From positions 1-6,298 of the forward strand of contig JAKBRR010000109.1 in assembly GCA_021845325.1 (NCBI GenBank): a DNA stretch of 6,298 bases, given 5' to 3'. The DNA is from Thermoplasmata archaeon. Its GTDB lineage: Archaea > Thermoplasmatota > Thermoplasmata > Thermoplasmatales > Thermoplasmataceae. Every line of letters starts with the position of its first letter. Positions within the stretch are counted from its first letter, which is position 1. The notes beneath the pieces were generated by a model. It saw nothing but the letters and a program-made list of their open reading frames with translations. It did no database searches and had not been told where the DNA came from. This document shows positions 1 through 6,224 of this stretch, one piece after another. The position numbers and the translations under genes were made by a program.

Positions 1-2725
1 CTAGGGATTTCAAACCATACTTTTCTTTGATCTCTGCCTGTCTCATTCTTTCTTTAAGAACTTCATTCTTGTAGCCATTTAGATCGGCAATTGCCTCATT
101 GAATGCGATTTCTTTTAATGCGTCTTCGTTGACTATTGTTTCACCTTCAGAGTACCCTTCAGCAAGATCCCACATTATCGTTGGTAAAATTTTTTTTGGG
201 TTTAGCGAAGTCTTATCGATATAATAGGAAAGCAAGGTTTTTCCCGCTGTTTTCATGGTGCCATCTTTAATTTCTCCCTCATAGAATAGAATGTATCCAT
301 CAAGAGCTCCTTCTGGGTCGATAAAAACGGAGCCCCTTATTGGTTCATTTGCCAATTTCGTCTCGACCCATTGCATGACTGCCTCAAAAAGTGGGTGCCC
401 AAACGAGACAAATTCAGCGTCGCTTACTTTTGCGGCTAGGTCTTTATCAAAAGTGACCTTTGGATAATTTCTAAGTATTTGACCATATTTTTTACGAAAA
501 TTCTCAGATTCAGCTATAGATATGATTTCAAAAGGGATGGATTCTATGGACATGAAACCATCTTTTCTAACTTTCAACTTACCATTTATGTGTTCAAAAG
601 ATCGTTTAAAAAATGCTTCTGTGTATTCTGGTATAAGTTTATTTTCCCTTGCCTTTTGCTTTAAGTCCTTTAATCTTGTATAATCTATGTATTTGGTTGC
701 AAGGCTCTCGCCTAGATTTTTCTTAAGGCCTGACATGTAATCAGCATCTATGTTTATATCGACCTCTTCAAGAATCTCATCCATACTTCTGGTGCTTGCG
801 GCAGCCTCTAACATCAGCTCAGAAAGGTCTTTTCCATAAAAAACGTCGCCTATTACATCAAATACTTTGTCGCTTTGCATAGCTTTTTTTATTTCTTTTA
901 ATTTATCAAAAACTCTCTGAAGCACCTGCCCTTCTCTTGTATTAGAGGCTATCAGGTTGTATACATACACCTCCTTAGTCTGTCCATATCTGTGTATTCT
1001 GCCCATCCTCTGCTCCAAACGATTGGGATTCCAAGGCAAATCGAAATTGATCATAAAATTACAGAACTGTAGGTTTATCCCTTCACCTGCAGCCTCGGTA
1101 GCTACCATTATTTGGCTTTCGTTTTTGAACGTCTTTTCGGCCAGAATCTTCTCTTCTAAGTTCATTCCTCCGTGTATTACGGTGACAGAATACCCCCAAT
1201 TCTCAATTTTATCCTTGAGATATAACAGGGTATCCTTTGATTCTGTGAATATTAATATCTTTGTTTCTGGGTACTCTCCATTTAATTTAGATAGTGTTCC
1301 CTTCAACCGATTCACTTTTACTTCATGTCCGCCTTTCAATATTCTTTGGGAATCTTCAATTAATTTCTTTACAATCCCTATTTCTTTACCCATTTCAGTG
1401 GAATTAGAAGCTAAGCTAAGAGTTTCCCACCTCTCTTCAAATTTCCACCGTTCTTCTTCAGAAAGTTCTTCAATTTCATCTGGATCAGGCACATCTTCTA
1501 TCTGATCTTCACTAGAATTTCTTACGGTTTTAAACACATCTTCAAGTCGCTGCTTCCTCCGTTCTAAGGATTTCAGTAAGGCATATACGCTTGAAGCTAA
1601 CCTACGTTGCAATATAATCAACGCAAAGGTCACGTTCCTATTTCTATCATTTTTTGTTGATTTATTGTACTCCTCCTTAACATATTTTGAAACATCGTTG
1701 TAAAGGTACATTTCTTCGTCTGAGAGCTTGAAGTTAACAGTTTTAACGTTTCTCGGAAGAAATAAAGGTTTGCCATCGAAGTCTGTAAGATCTTCCTTGA
1801 TTCTTCGGATGAAAAGTGGGTTATCTTTGTTTCTGATGGACTCTTCCAGCATCTCAGTGGTTGAGAAAAATCCTGGCTCTAAAAGATCAATGAAAAGCCT
1901 GAAGTTTTCTGGATCGCCGCTATGCGGTGTTGCTGTTAGAAAAAGAAGGTGAGGTTCCGCGGTCTTTGAGAGTGTTTCACCTAGTTTGTACCTAGCAGTT
2001 TTTTGGGTTTTGGACCCATATTTATACGCACTCATTTTATGCGCCTCATCCACGACAATTAGATCAAACTTGGTGGAGCTCAATGATCTGGAAATATCAT
2101 CCTTTTTGGCAAAATCCATGGATGTTATGATCTGGTCAAAAACGTCCCAGATATTCTCCCCGTAGGTTTCGTTTATTAGAGCTCTATTTAATATTTTGAA
2201 AGATTCTTCAAACCTGTCTTTGAGTTCGCGTCGCCATTGATCCATTAGATGCCCCGGGACAACAATCAAAATTCTCTTCACCAAATTTCTGAGCTTAAGT
2301 TCTTTAATGATGAGGCCAGCCATAATAGTTTTACCTGCGCCTGGATCATCTGCAATAAGAAACCTGATCCTAGATAATTTCAGTACGTATCCGTAAACGG
2401 CTTCTATTTGATGAGGTAATGGATCAACTTTGGAAACGTTTACTGCGAGCAAAGGATCATACATTGCGGCAAACCTGTACCTTTTTGCCTCTAAGGATAG
2501 AAATACCTTCCAAGGGTCAGCCTTGAAATCGTTTTCTATTTTTCTTATGCTAATCGAATTCAACTCGTTTAATGGGATTACTTGATCTACATGTTTTCCT
2601 GTAGATGCTGTAACACCAATAATGCGTACGCAATCTCTGAGGCTTTCAAAGGCATTTATCTTTATAGATTCTGGCCATTTTGGACCGCTAATTATAACAC
2701 CTCTCGATAATTCCTCTAGTTGCAT
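1..2725 (-). CDS. SNF2/HepA-type superfamily II helicase, defence-island type (DrmD-like), C-terminus outside window
   Basis: A single open frame of 908 codons starts at ATG 2725-2723 and runs off base 1 without a stop, so the protein is partial. It carries a complete SF2 motor. Motif I is DDPGAGKT (residues 126-133), motif II is DEAH (226-229), and motif III is TATPHSG (264-270). The C-terminal RecA lobe has ATEAAGEGINLQ (542-553) and the arginine-finger motif QRMGRIHRYGQ (572-582). An acidic linker (about 407-435) separates the lobes. A small N-terminal domain (1-110) and a C-terminal block starting GHPLFEA (776) followed by GSVFIDPEGALDGY match, from memory, large prokaryotic SNF2 helicases found in DISARM (DrmD) and in other methylase-linked defence clusters, often about 1,000-1,150 residues long. 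Expected role: ATP-driven translocation on duplex DNA during restriction of invaders. The start follows an hsdM relic by 11 bases. The DISARM assignment is inference because the partner genes lie outside the window; the helicase family is secure. Confidence 0.92.
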   Translation of the reverse strand, partial: MQLEELSRGVIISGPKWPESIKINAFESLRDCVRIIGVTASTGKHVDQVIPLNELNSISIRKIENDFKADPWKVFLSLEAKRYRFAAMYDPLLAVNVSKVDPLPHQIEAVYGYVLKLSRIRFLIADDPGAGKTIMAGLIIKELKLRNLVKRILIVVPGHLMDQWRRELKDRFEESFKILNRALINETYGENIWDVFDQIITSMDFAKKDDISRSLSSTKFDLIVVDEAHKMSAYKYGSKTQKTARYKLGETLSKTAEPHLLFLTATPHSGDPENFRLFIDLLEPGFFSTTEMLEESIRNKDNPLFIRRIKEDLTDFDGKPLFLPRNVKTVNFKLSDEEMYLYNDVSKYVKEEYNKSTKNDRNRNVTFALIILQRRLASSVYALLKSLERRKQRLEDVFKTVRNSSEDQIEDVPDPDEIEELSEEERWKFEERWETLSLASNSTEMGKEIGIVKKLIEDSQRILKGGHEVKVNRLKGTLSKLNGEYPETKILIFTESKDTLLYLKDKIENWGYSVTVIHGGMNLEEKILAEKTFKNESQIMVATEAAGEGINLQFCNFMINFDLPWNPNRLEQRMGRIHRYGQTKEVYVYNLIASNTREGQVLQRVFDKLKEIKKAMQSDKVFDVIGDVFYGKDLSELMLEAAASTRSMDEILEEVDINIDADYMSGLKKNLGESLATKYIDYTRLKDLKQKARENKLIPEYTEAFFKRSFEHINGKLKVRKDGFMSIESIPFEIISIAESENFRKKYGQILRNYPKVTFDKDLAAKVSDAEFVSFGHPLFEAVMQWVETKLANEPIRGSVFIDPEGALDGYILFYEGEIKDGTMKTAGKTLLSYYIDKTSLNPKKILPTIMWDLAEGYSEGETIVNEDALKEIAFNEAIADLNGYKNEVLKERMRQAEIKEKYGLKSL

Positions 2726-2736
2726 ATATCAAGAAG

Positions 2737-3060
2737 TTATCTTACATTTAACATAAACATTGTTATGGCGTCTGTTGCGTTATTGAAATAATTTGAGAAT
2801 TCTATGGTATTTTTTATCATGAAATTCCGCATTTTCTCAGGAGGAACCCAGAAAAAGTTTCTTGAAAGGTATTCATCCCTGTTTTCAAGATCGGATAGGT
2901 GTTCCCTGCCATTTTCCAATTTTTTGTGAATTTCCTCAATTGAATCTGACACAAATCTCAGGGATAAAAGGCCAAGGACAAAATTCTTGTATTCAGCAGT
3001 GTCCATATTTGAACGAAGTTTATCAGCTTAAGACCATAATCTCTTCTCCAGGTCGGAATC
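2737..3060 (-). pseudogene. hsdM: Type I restriction-modification methylase subunit HsdM, N-terminal remnant
   Basis: The intact part runs from ATG 3006 to TAA 2737 (89 codons) and begins MDTAEYKNFVLGLLSLRFVS, followed by RDEYLSRNFFWVPPEKMRNF. This is the helical N-terminal domain of HsdM, whose family form reads roughly LRGNMDxxEYKxxVLGLIFLKYISD ... FWVPxxARW. Reading upstream in the same frame gives more HsdM sequence, DLEKRLWS, then an in-frame TAA at 3028-3030, then ADKLRSN joined to the ATG; family members have LWxxADKLRxNMD here. The gene is therefore broken at its start. It also ends right after NATDAI, the equivalent of the IDDAMDAIE segment, so about 400 residues including the whole SAM-binding catalytic domain (NPPF/Y motif) are missing. 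It cannot methylate DNA. The short ORF from 3006 could still be translated as an isolated helical domain, but decay is the simpler reading. No HsdS or HsdR is visible. Confidence 0.85.
2750..2758 (-). promoter_or_regulatory. Weak candidate TATA element for the helicase, inside the end of the hsdM relic
   Basis: On the minus strand GTTTATGTT lies about 28 bases before the helicase ATG, the right distance for a leaderless archaeal promoter. There is no Shine-Dalgarno sequence in the 11-base gap before the ATG, which fits leaderless transcription. The element is a poor match to a TATA consensus, so it is only a candidate beside the stronger box at 3078-3085. Confidence 0.25.
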
Positions 3061-3077
3061 TGGGTTGTTTGTGTGGA

Positions 3078-3085
3078 CTTATAAG
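3078..3085 (-). promoter_or_regulatory. Candidate TATA box upstream of hsdM relic and helicase
   Basis: The sequence CTTATAAG is a good archaeal TATA element. A transcript would start about 26 bases downstream, near 3055, at the start of the recognisable HsdM homology. That is where a leaderless hsdM start would once have been. If still active, it would drive the hsdM relic and the helicase as one transcript. The match is by eye, and CTTATAAG is palindromic, so direction is assigned from context only. Confidence 0.35.
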
Positions 3086-3115
3086 ATTGAATTAGCATAA
3101 ATCTTCTGCCTTTCA

Positions 3116-3677
3116 TTAAACAGTATGTTTAGCTTTATCGCCATTATGACATTCCATCTCCAGATCACATTTAGTTATCTCTCTTATTAAGTGCGCAATA
3201 TTGACAGTAATGAAAGCAGCGTATACAACCTCTTTAGATGTTATTCTATGCTGTCTCCTTCCGTTCGGAAGTGTAAAATCATGCTTAGCTGGAACATAAA
3301 AACATTATTGTATCCTCCGAGGTCCCTATCAAGTTGGAATATTTTTCCCCTGTATGCTTTTTAATTTTTGACAATGATGTAGCCATTGAACCTTTTAGTG
3401 AAGCTTCGTTTTGAGTGCAAATGTAAGCTCAGTGTTTGCATATTTGGTCCACATTATCACAAGAATATCGAACTGCATCCCTTGTCCAGCATGGCAAGAA
3501 CCCCAACTCGTTAAAAGCGTAAATCAAGGGTCCCTTGGGCCGGTATCCATCTAACATTAACGATATACTGTCTGCTTTTTAAATCTCAATGTCATTAAGG
3601 ATTTTTGTTGCTAATCCAGATACTTCTGGTGAGATTTCGAGAGCCTCCTCCAAATTTCCTATTTTGTATTTTGACAT
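3116..3677 (-). pseudogene. Unidentified broken gene (two stops and a frameshift)
   Basis: Reading from ATG 3677 gives MSKYKIGNLEEALEISPEVS and 12 more residues to a TAA at 3579-3581. The same frame then continues in protein-like sequence (DGYRPKGPLIYAFNELGFLP) to a TGA at 3429-3431, and again through KIKKHTGEKYSNLIGTSEDT. Near 3296-3302, at a run of five A on the plus strand, the reading must shift by one base. It then continues as FYVPAKHDFTLPNGRRQHRI and SKEVVYAAFITVNIAHLI to a natural stop at 3116-3118. A repaired product would be about 185 residues. The evidence for a former gene is long stretches of plausible protein in a consistent order, with all lesions resolvable by simple changes. 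I do not recognise the family. It lies 55 bases upstream of the hsdM relic on the same strand and may belong to the same lost locus. Confidence 0.55.
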
Positions 3678-3715
3678 AAACGTAATGCAACATACCGATT
3701 ATGTTAACAACCTTT

Positions 3716-3727
3716 CTTATATTTTAT
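3716..3727 (-). promoter_or_regulatory. Candidate TATA box for the broken gene at 3116-3677
   Basis: ATAAAATATAAG on the minus strand is centred about 44 bases before the ATG at 3677. That would give a transcript with a leader of about 18 bases. It sits in the 117-base gap between this relic and the divergent AbrB-like relic at 3795. Confidence 0.3.
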
Positions 3728-3794
3728 GGGTCCTCTCATTTTAACCACAATAAACCGATTTCCAACTTAGTTTATTCCACTTACTACCTTCCCA

Positions 3795-3955
3795 ATGCAA
3801 GACAAACTGATCACAGTAACCAAGACATCTAACGTGGCTCTTCATTGAGAATCACTTTCCCGGAGGAGATAACCGAGAAGATGAATCTATCAGAATCCGA
3901 ATACATTTGATTTTATGAGGTTAATGGAGAAATTGTGATCAGGAAGATTGAGTAG
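3795..3955 (+). pseudogene. AbrB/SpoVT-type DNA-binding (antitoxin-like) protein, broken
   Basis: From ATG 3795 the frame reads MQDKLITVTKTSNVALH and hits TGA at 3846-3848. Moving to the frame that starts at 3848 gives RITFPEEITEKMNLSESEYI, a TGA at 3908-3910, then FYEVNGEIVIRKIE and a TAG at 3953-3955. Joined, this is the swapped-hairpin AbrB fold, whose archaeal members read roughly RITIPKxVxEKLGLKEGDYIGFYEENGxxVIRK. The second stop stands where the family has glycine (GGA to TGA is one base change). The first lesion is a frameshift, about 5 extra bases around 3843-3847. The repaired length of about 50 residues is normal for the family. In archaea such proteins often act as VapB-type antitoxins or autoregulators. 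No PIN toxin follows on this strand. The family call is good; the exact partner is unknown. Confidence 0.7.
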
Positions 3956-4106
3956 TCATGTTAACTCAAGGAAATTTTGGCTCTGTATATTGTTATAATT
4001 TTTCAAGCATTAACGTTGAGAATTAATAGTTGGATTTTTTAGGGTCTAACATGCATCAAGAGGAAGTAAATAGTAAGTTTGCGTGTGGTTTTTAGATCCA
4101 AAGGAT
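3956..4106. other. Intergenic stretch between the AbrB relic and the PIN gene
   Basis: No gene is visible on either strand. It holds a T6 run on the plus strand (4035-4040), which could end plus-strand transcripts, and it contains the first copy of the 17-base direct repeat. No T-run follows the PIN stop codon on the minus strand, so the terminator of that operon is not obvious. Confidence 0.5.
4038..4054 (+). repeat. Imperfect 17-base direct repeat, copy A
   Basis: TTTAGGGTCTAACATGC matches copy B at 5846-5862 in 15 of 17 positions, the differences being an adjacent CT/TC pair. The two copies are in the same orientation, 1,808 bases apart, and bracket the two-gene module. They could be insertion scars, a shared regulatory element, or chance. 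Confidence 0.45.
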
Positions 4107-4805
4107 TTATTCAAACGGGTAAGTTTTTAGGTTGTCAATATTCATGCGGTCAATTGCATCATCTAGTAATTTTCTGAATCCTTCATCGAACGAAATAAAC
4201 TCATAGTTTGTTCCATTTGAGTTACCTGATAGACATATTAACTCACCAGCAATCATAGAGTCCCCTGTACCTTTGAATTTTATTCCATGTTCTATTATTT
4301 TTGTTAGTTTTTCATTGATTAAGCCGCCATCAATTTTCGGGTATCTATATCCCAATTCAAGTAAAAGATTCACCGATCCCATTACTAAATCGTTTACTTT
4401 GTCACTTAGGGAAGTTAGCGAGGCTTTTAGGTCTTTAATATTAAGTTTAGTCTTTCCCTTAAAAAGTTTACGACAATATTCGTGCAAATTTACTCGATAT
4501 TTATTTAGTTTAGATTTGGCGATGTTTGTTTTGTTTAGCAATTTAGAGTGAGCTTGATCAATAAATCTGTTAATGCTGGGTAGATCATAACTTAAGCTAG
4601 ATTCACTTTCCAAAATAGTGATAAAGGTCGATATTAATTTATTTAACTCAATATTATATCTCGCTTGGAATTCCATCACAACTGTTGGTAAAATGCATAC
4701 GTTACCAAATGATTCAGAACTAATCCATTCGACAGCCTTTTTATGATTTCCGTCTTCCTTATCAACCAATGACCAAAGAAAACTTGTTTCAAGGACTCGA
4801 ATCAA
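4107..4805 (-). CDS. Large PIN-like nuclease, probable toxin or effector
   Basis: The 232-residue product begins MIRVLETSFLWSLVDKEDGN, which matches the first strand and helix of PIN-domain ribonucleases (family form VLDTSFLIALxxxEDxNHxxA). The four acidic positions expected of a PIN active site can be placed: E6 (in ETSF), E45 (VVMEFQ), D182 (GDSMIAGE) and D207 (FISFDEGF). The first residue is Glu where PIN proteins normally have Asp. About 137 residues lie between the second and third acids, against roughly 50 in ordinary VapC toxins; the extra part (about 60-150) is helical and lysine-rich. Likely role: metal-dependent RNA cleavage. The start is TTG at 4805-4803, 11 bases after the stop of the upstream gene, with AAGGCG overlapping that stop as a possible ribosome site. 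An A7/T7 run lies across the gap. PIN assignment is probable; a toxin role is inferred from gene order. Confidence 0.72.
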   Translation of the reverse strand: MIRVLETSFLWSLVDKEDGNHKKAVEWISSESFGNVCILPTVVMEFQARYNIELNKLISTFITILESESSLSYDLPSINRFIDQAHSKLLNKTNIAKSKLNKYRVNLHEYCRKLFKGKTKLNIKDLKASLTSLSDKVNDLVMGSVNLLLELGYRYPKIDGGLINEKLTKIIEHGIKFKGTGDSMIAGELICLSGNSNGTNYEFISFDEGFRKLLDDAIDRMNIDNLKTYPFE

Positions 4806-4810
4806 AAAAA
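4804..4810 (-). promoter_or_regulatory. T7 run between the two module genes, ending at the TTG start
   Basis: On the coding strand seven T in a row lie in the 11-base gap and run into the TTG start codon. Archaeal RNA polymerase tends to terminate at T-runs on the non-template strand, so this could cut transcription of the nuclease below that of its partner. Together with the TTG start, this would keep nuclease output low. This role is inference; the run itself is seen directly. Confidence 0.35.
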
Positions 4811-4816
4811 TACGCC

Positions 4817-5482
4817 TTATGCAAAAGATGTTATTTCCTTCTCTTCCATTGCTACTTGCACTAAAGATAACGTATAAATGAGGGACTCCAAAGTTACCTT
4901 TTGCTTTACCATTGCAATAAACCTCAGAAGCAGAAATAGAGTAAGACCTATGAACAAGTTCGCCTCATCAGCCGCTTGAGTACTATTCCAGTTAATATCA
5001 TTCAAGGCACTTTCGACAAGAGTATTAGATAGGTCCAGAGTCTGTGAAAGTATCACAAGTCTCTCTGTTTCATCTTCTGATGTATTCCATTTTGTAGAGA
5101 GTATATCGTTCCTGACTTTATAAATGGTATTTTTTAAATCCGCTATCCTAGATTTTATTATAGAGTTTTTCTCAATTGGGTCAAGTGAATTTTCAATCGA
5201 TTTCAAGTTGTCTCTTAAATCCTCTCCAAGTTCATTCTGAAACGCATTATCAAGTCTATTTTTTAATTTATCAGCATCACTTGGAGTTATAAAATCACAA
5301 ACAGAATCAGTAAGGATCTCTATAATCTCTTCTTGCTTTCCTCTTAAAAAAATTTGTAGTTTCGTAAGCATCATCTCATATCGTTTTTTCTTGTTCCTAT
5401 CAGAGGATTCAGTAGGAATACGCCAAAAGAAATTTAGAAGCGGTCTCTCTACTATATTGAAATTTACATTCAAAGGTGACAT
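4817..5482 (-). CDS. Unrecognised 221-residue helical protein, partner of the PIN-like gene
   Basis: The gene runs from ATG 5482 to TAA 4817 and I do not recognise its family. The product appears almost entirely helical. Residues 28-60 are basic then amphipathic, and 65-130 are highly charged with a coiled-coil-like pattern. After a linker (about 130-140), a further helical part holds a strongly hydrophobic segment at 176-192 (LFIGLTLFLLLRFIAMV) that could be one membrane helix or a buried core helix. There is no signal peptide. It precedes the PIN-like gene by 11 bases on the same strand, so the two are probably co-transcribed. In that order the first gene is often the antitoxin or the sensor, but no known DNA-binding fold (AbrB, RHH, HTH) is seen. 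It is intact, unlike the genes between it and the helicase. Function unknown. Confidence 0.75.
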   Translation of the reverse strand: MSPLNVNFNIVERPLLNFFWRIPTESSDRNKKKRYEMMLTKLQIFLRGKQEEIIEILTDSVCDFITPSDADKLKNRLDNAFQNELGEDLRDNLKSIENSLDPIEKNSIIKSRIADLKNTIYKVRNDILSTKWNTSEDETERLVILSQTLDLSNTLVESALNDINWNSTQAADEANLFIGLTLFLLLRFIAMVKQKVTLESLIYTLSLVQVAMEEKEITSFA

Positions 5483-5503
5483 TGGTACATTAACTAAGAT
5501 AAC

Positions 5504-5511
5504 ATATTAAA
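5504..5511 (-). promoter_or_regulatory. TATA box of the two-gene module, leaderless type
   Basis: TTTAATAT on the minus strand is centred about 26 bases before the ATG at 5482, so transcription should begin at or next to the start codon. The purine-rich bases just upstream (GAAACG) could serve as a BRE. There is no Shine-Dalgarno sequence, consistent with a leaderless mRNA. Confidence 0.55.
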
Positions 5512-5845
5512 CGTTTCTGGTTCATTAAATCTTCCACTGTTCTTTTTAAAAATTTAACTGCGAAAACTGAAACGATGTTTAATTTCCCTTTATGTTGATT
5601 ATGTGGCAAGATTCAAACTCTAAGCGCTCCATTGGAGGACTATATTTAATGAAAGATAACTGAGAACAATTAATTAAAATCCCCATAAAATTCTATAACC
5701 TAATTTTATCTAATATGAGGGTGACTGGACTTCAAAAGGAGTTATCTGATGAATATTGTAAAATGCCATGGTTCTTAACAGATTGTGGCAAACAAATTGC
5801 AATGAATGATCCCACCTGTTTGATATAACTAATCTGAATTGAGAG

Positions 5846-5862
5846 TTTAGGGTTCAACATGC
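5846..5862 (+). repeat. Imperfect 17-base direct repeat, copy B
   Basis: TTTAGGGTTCAACATGC is the partner of copy A at 4038-4054 (15 of 17 identical, same orientation). It lies 364 bases beyond the start of the upstream module gene, in DNA without genes. Flanking bases are not clearly shared between the copies. Confidence 0.45.
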
Positions 5863-6022
5863 GTTTCAAAAAATTGTTGACCAATAAAAGTCTAAAATTC
5901 ATGGATTATTATATTTTATAAAGATGTTGAGGTGAAACTAGATGAGAATTGAAGAGAAGTGTTCCAAATTCTGGTGGAGCAGATCAATGTCATCTAATAT
6001 ATAGAGCAGTCTGAAATGGTTT

Positions 6023-6036
6023 AGGTACATGTACCT
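6023..6036. repeat. Perfect 14-base palindrome
   Basis: AGGTACATGTACCT equals its own reverse complement at all 14 positions and pairing stops at both flanks. It suits a dimeric regulator site, but the nearest gene start is not close on either side, so any regulated gene is unknown. Confidence 0.45.
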
Positions 6037-6085
6037 TGCATATGAGTGTGGATTTGGTATTTTAAGCATTCCATCACATTTCCCG

Positions 6086-6091
6086 AAAAAA
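6086..6091 (-). terminator. T6 terminator of tRNA-Val
   Basis: On the minus strand a run of six T lies 18 bases after the discriminator base of the tRNA. Archaeal tRNA genes commonly end at such T-runs without a hairpin. No other transcript on this strand is close by. Confidence 0.5.
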
Positions 6092-6108
6092 CTAAACCGT
6101 ATATCGAA

Positions 6109-6180
<72 letters not shown>

Positions 6181-6213
6181 TCAGCAAAAACGCTTTCTGC
6201 TGTATGTCTAATG

Positions 6214-6224
6214 TTAATTTATTT
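6214..6224 (-). promoter_or_regulatory. TATA box of tRNA-Val
   Basis: AAATAAATTAA on the minus strand is centred about 39 bases before the mature 5' end of the tRNA. It would give a start near 6193 and a 5' leader of about 12 bases for RNase P to remove. An A-rich stretch (CCAAAAAA) just upstream may be the BRE. The remaining bases to 6298 show no gene. Confidence 0.5.

Larger units (their letters stand above)
5512..6085. other. Gene-poor stretch between the two-gene module and tRNA-Val
   Basis: No convincing gene is present on either strand. Visible items are a 37-codon plus-strand ORF (5715-5828, no recognisable family), a possible toxin-like relic at 5923-5997 (DVEVKLDEN, then TGA, then REVFQILVEQINVI), direct-repeat copy B, and a perfect palindrome at 6023-6036. 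The stretch is AT-rich with scattered stops, typical of decayed DNA beside a tRNA gene. Confidence 0.5.

Noticed and set aside
479..664. Plus-strand open frame, with a similar one at 1728-1952
   Set aside because: Both are antisense shadows of the helicase gene.
957..1505. 182-codon open frame on the plus strand
   Set aside because: It lies wholly antisense to the helicase, whose motifs are unmistakable in the opposite strand, and its translation has no recognisable protein pattern.
2862..3095. 77-codon open frame on the plus strand
   Set aside because: It is antisense to the hsdM relic, which has clear family motifs.
3028..3910. Stop-codon readthrough or recoding to explain the in-frame stops (TAA 3028, TAA 3579, TGA 3429, TGA 3908)
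   Set aside because: Both TAA and TGA occur, frameshifts are present as well, and the intact genes show no such in-frame stops. Gene decay explains all of them.
4273..4551. 92-codon open frame on the plus strand
   Set aside because: It is antisense to the PIN-like gene and is composed of hydrophobic and serine-rich shadow sequence.
5715..5828. 37-codon ORF on the plus strand as a small gene
   Set aside because: No ribosome site, no recognisable family and no conserved context; it is no longer than expected by chance in AT-rich DNA.
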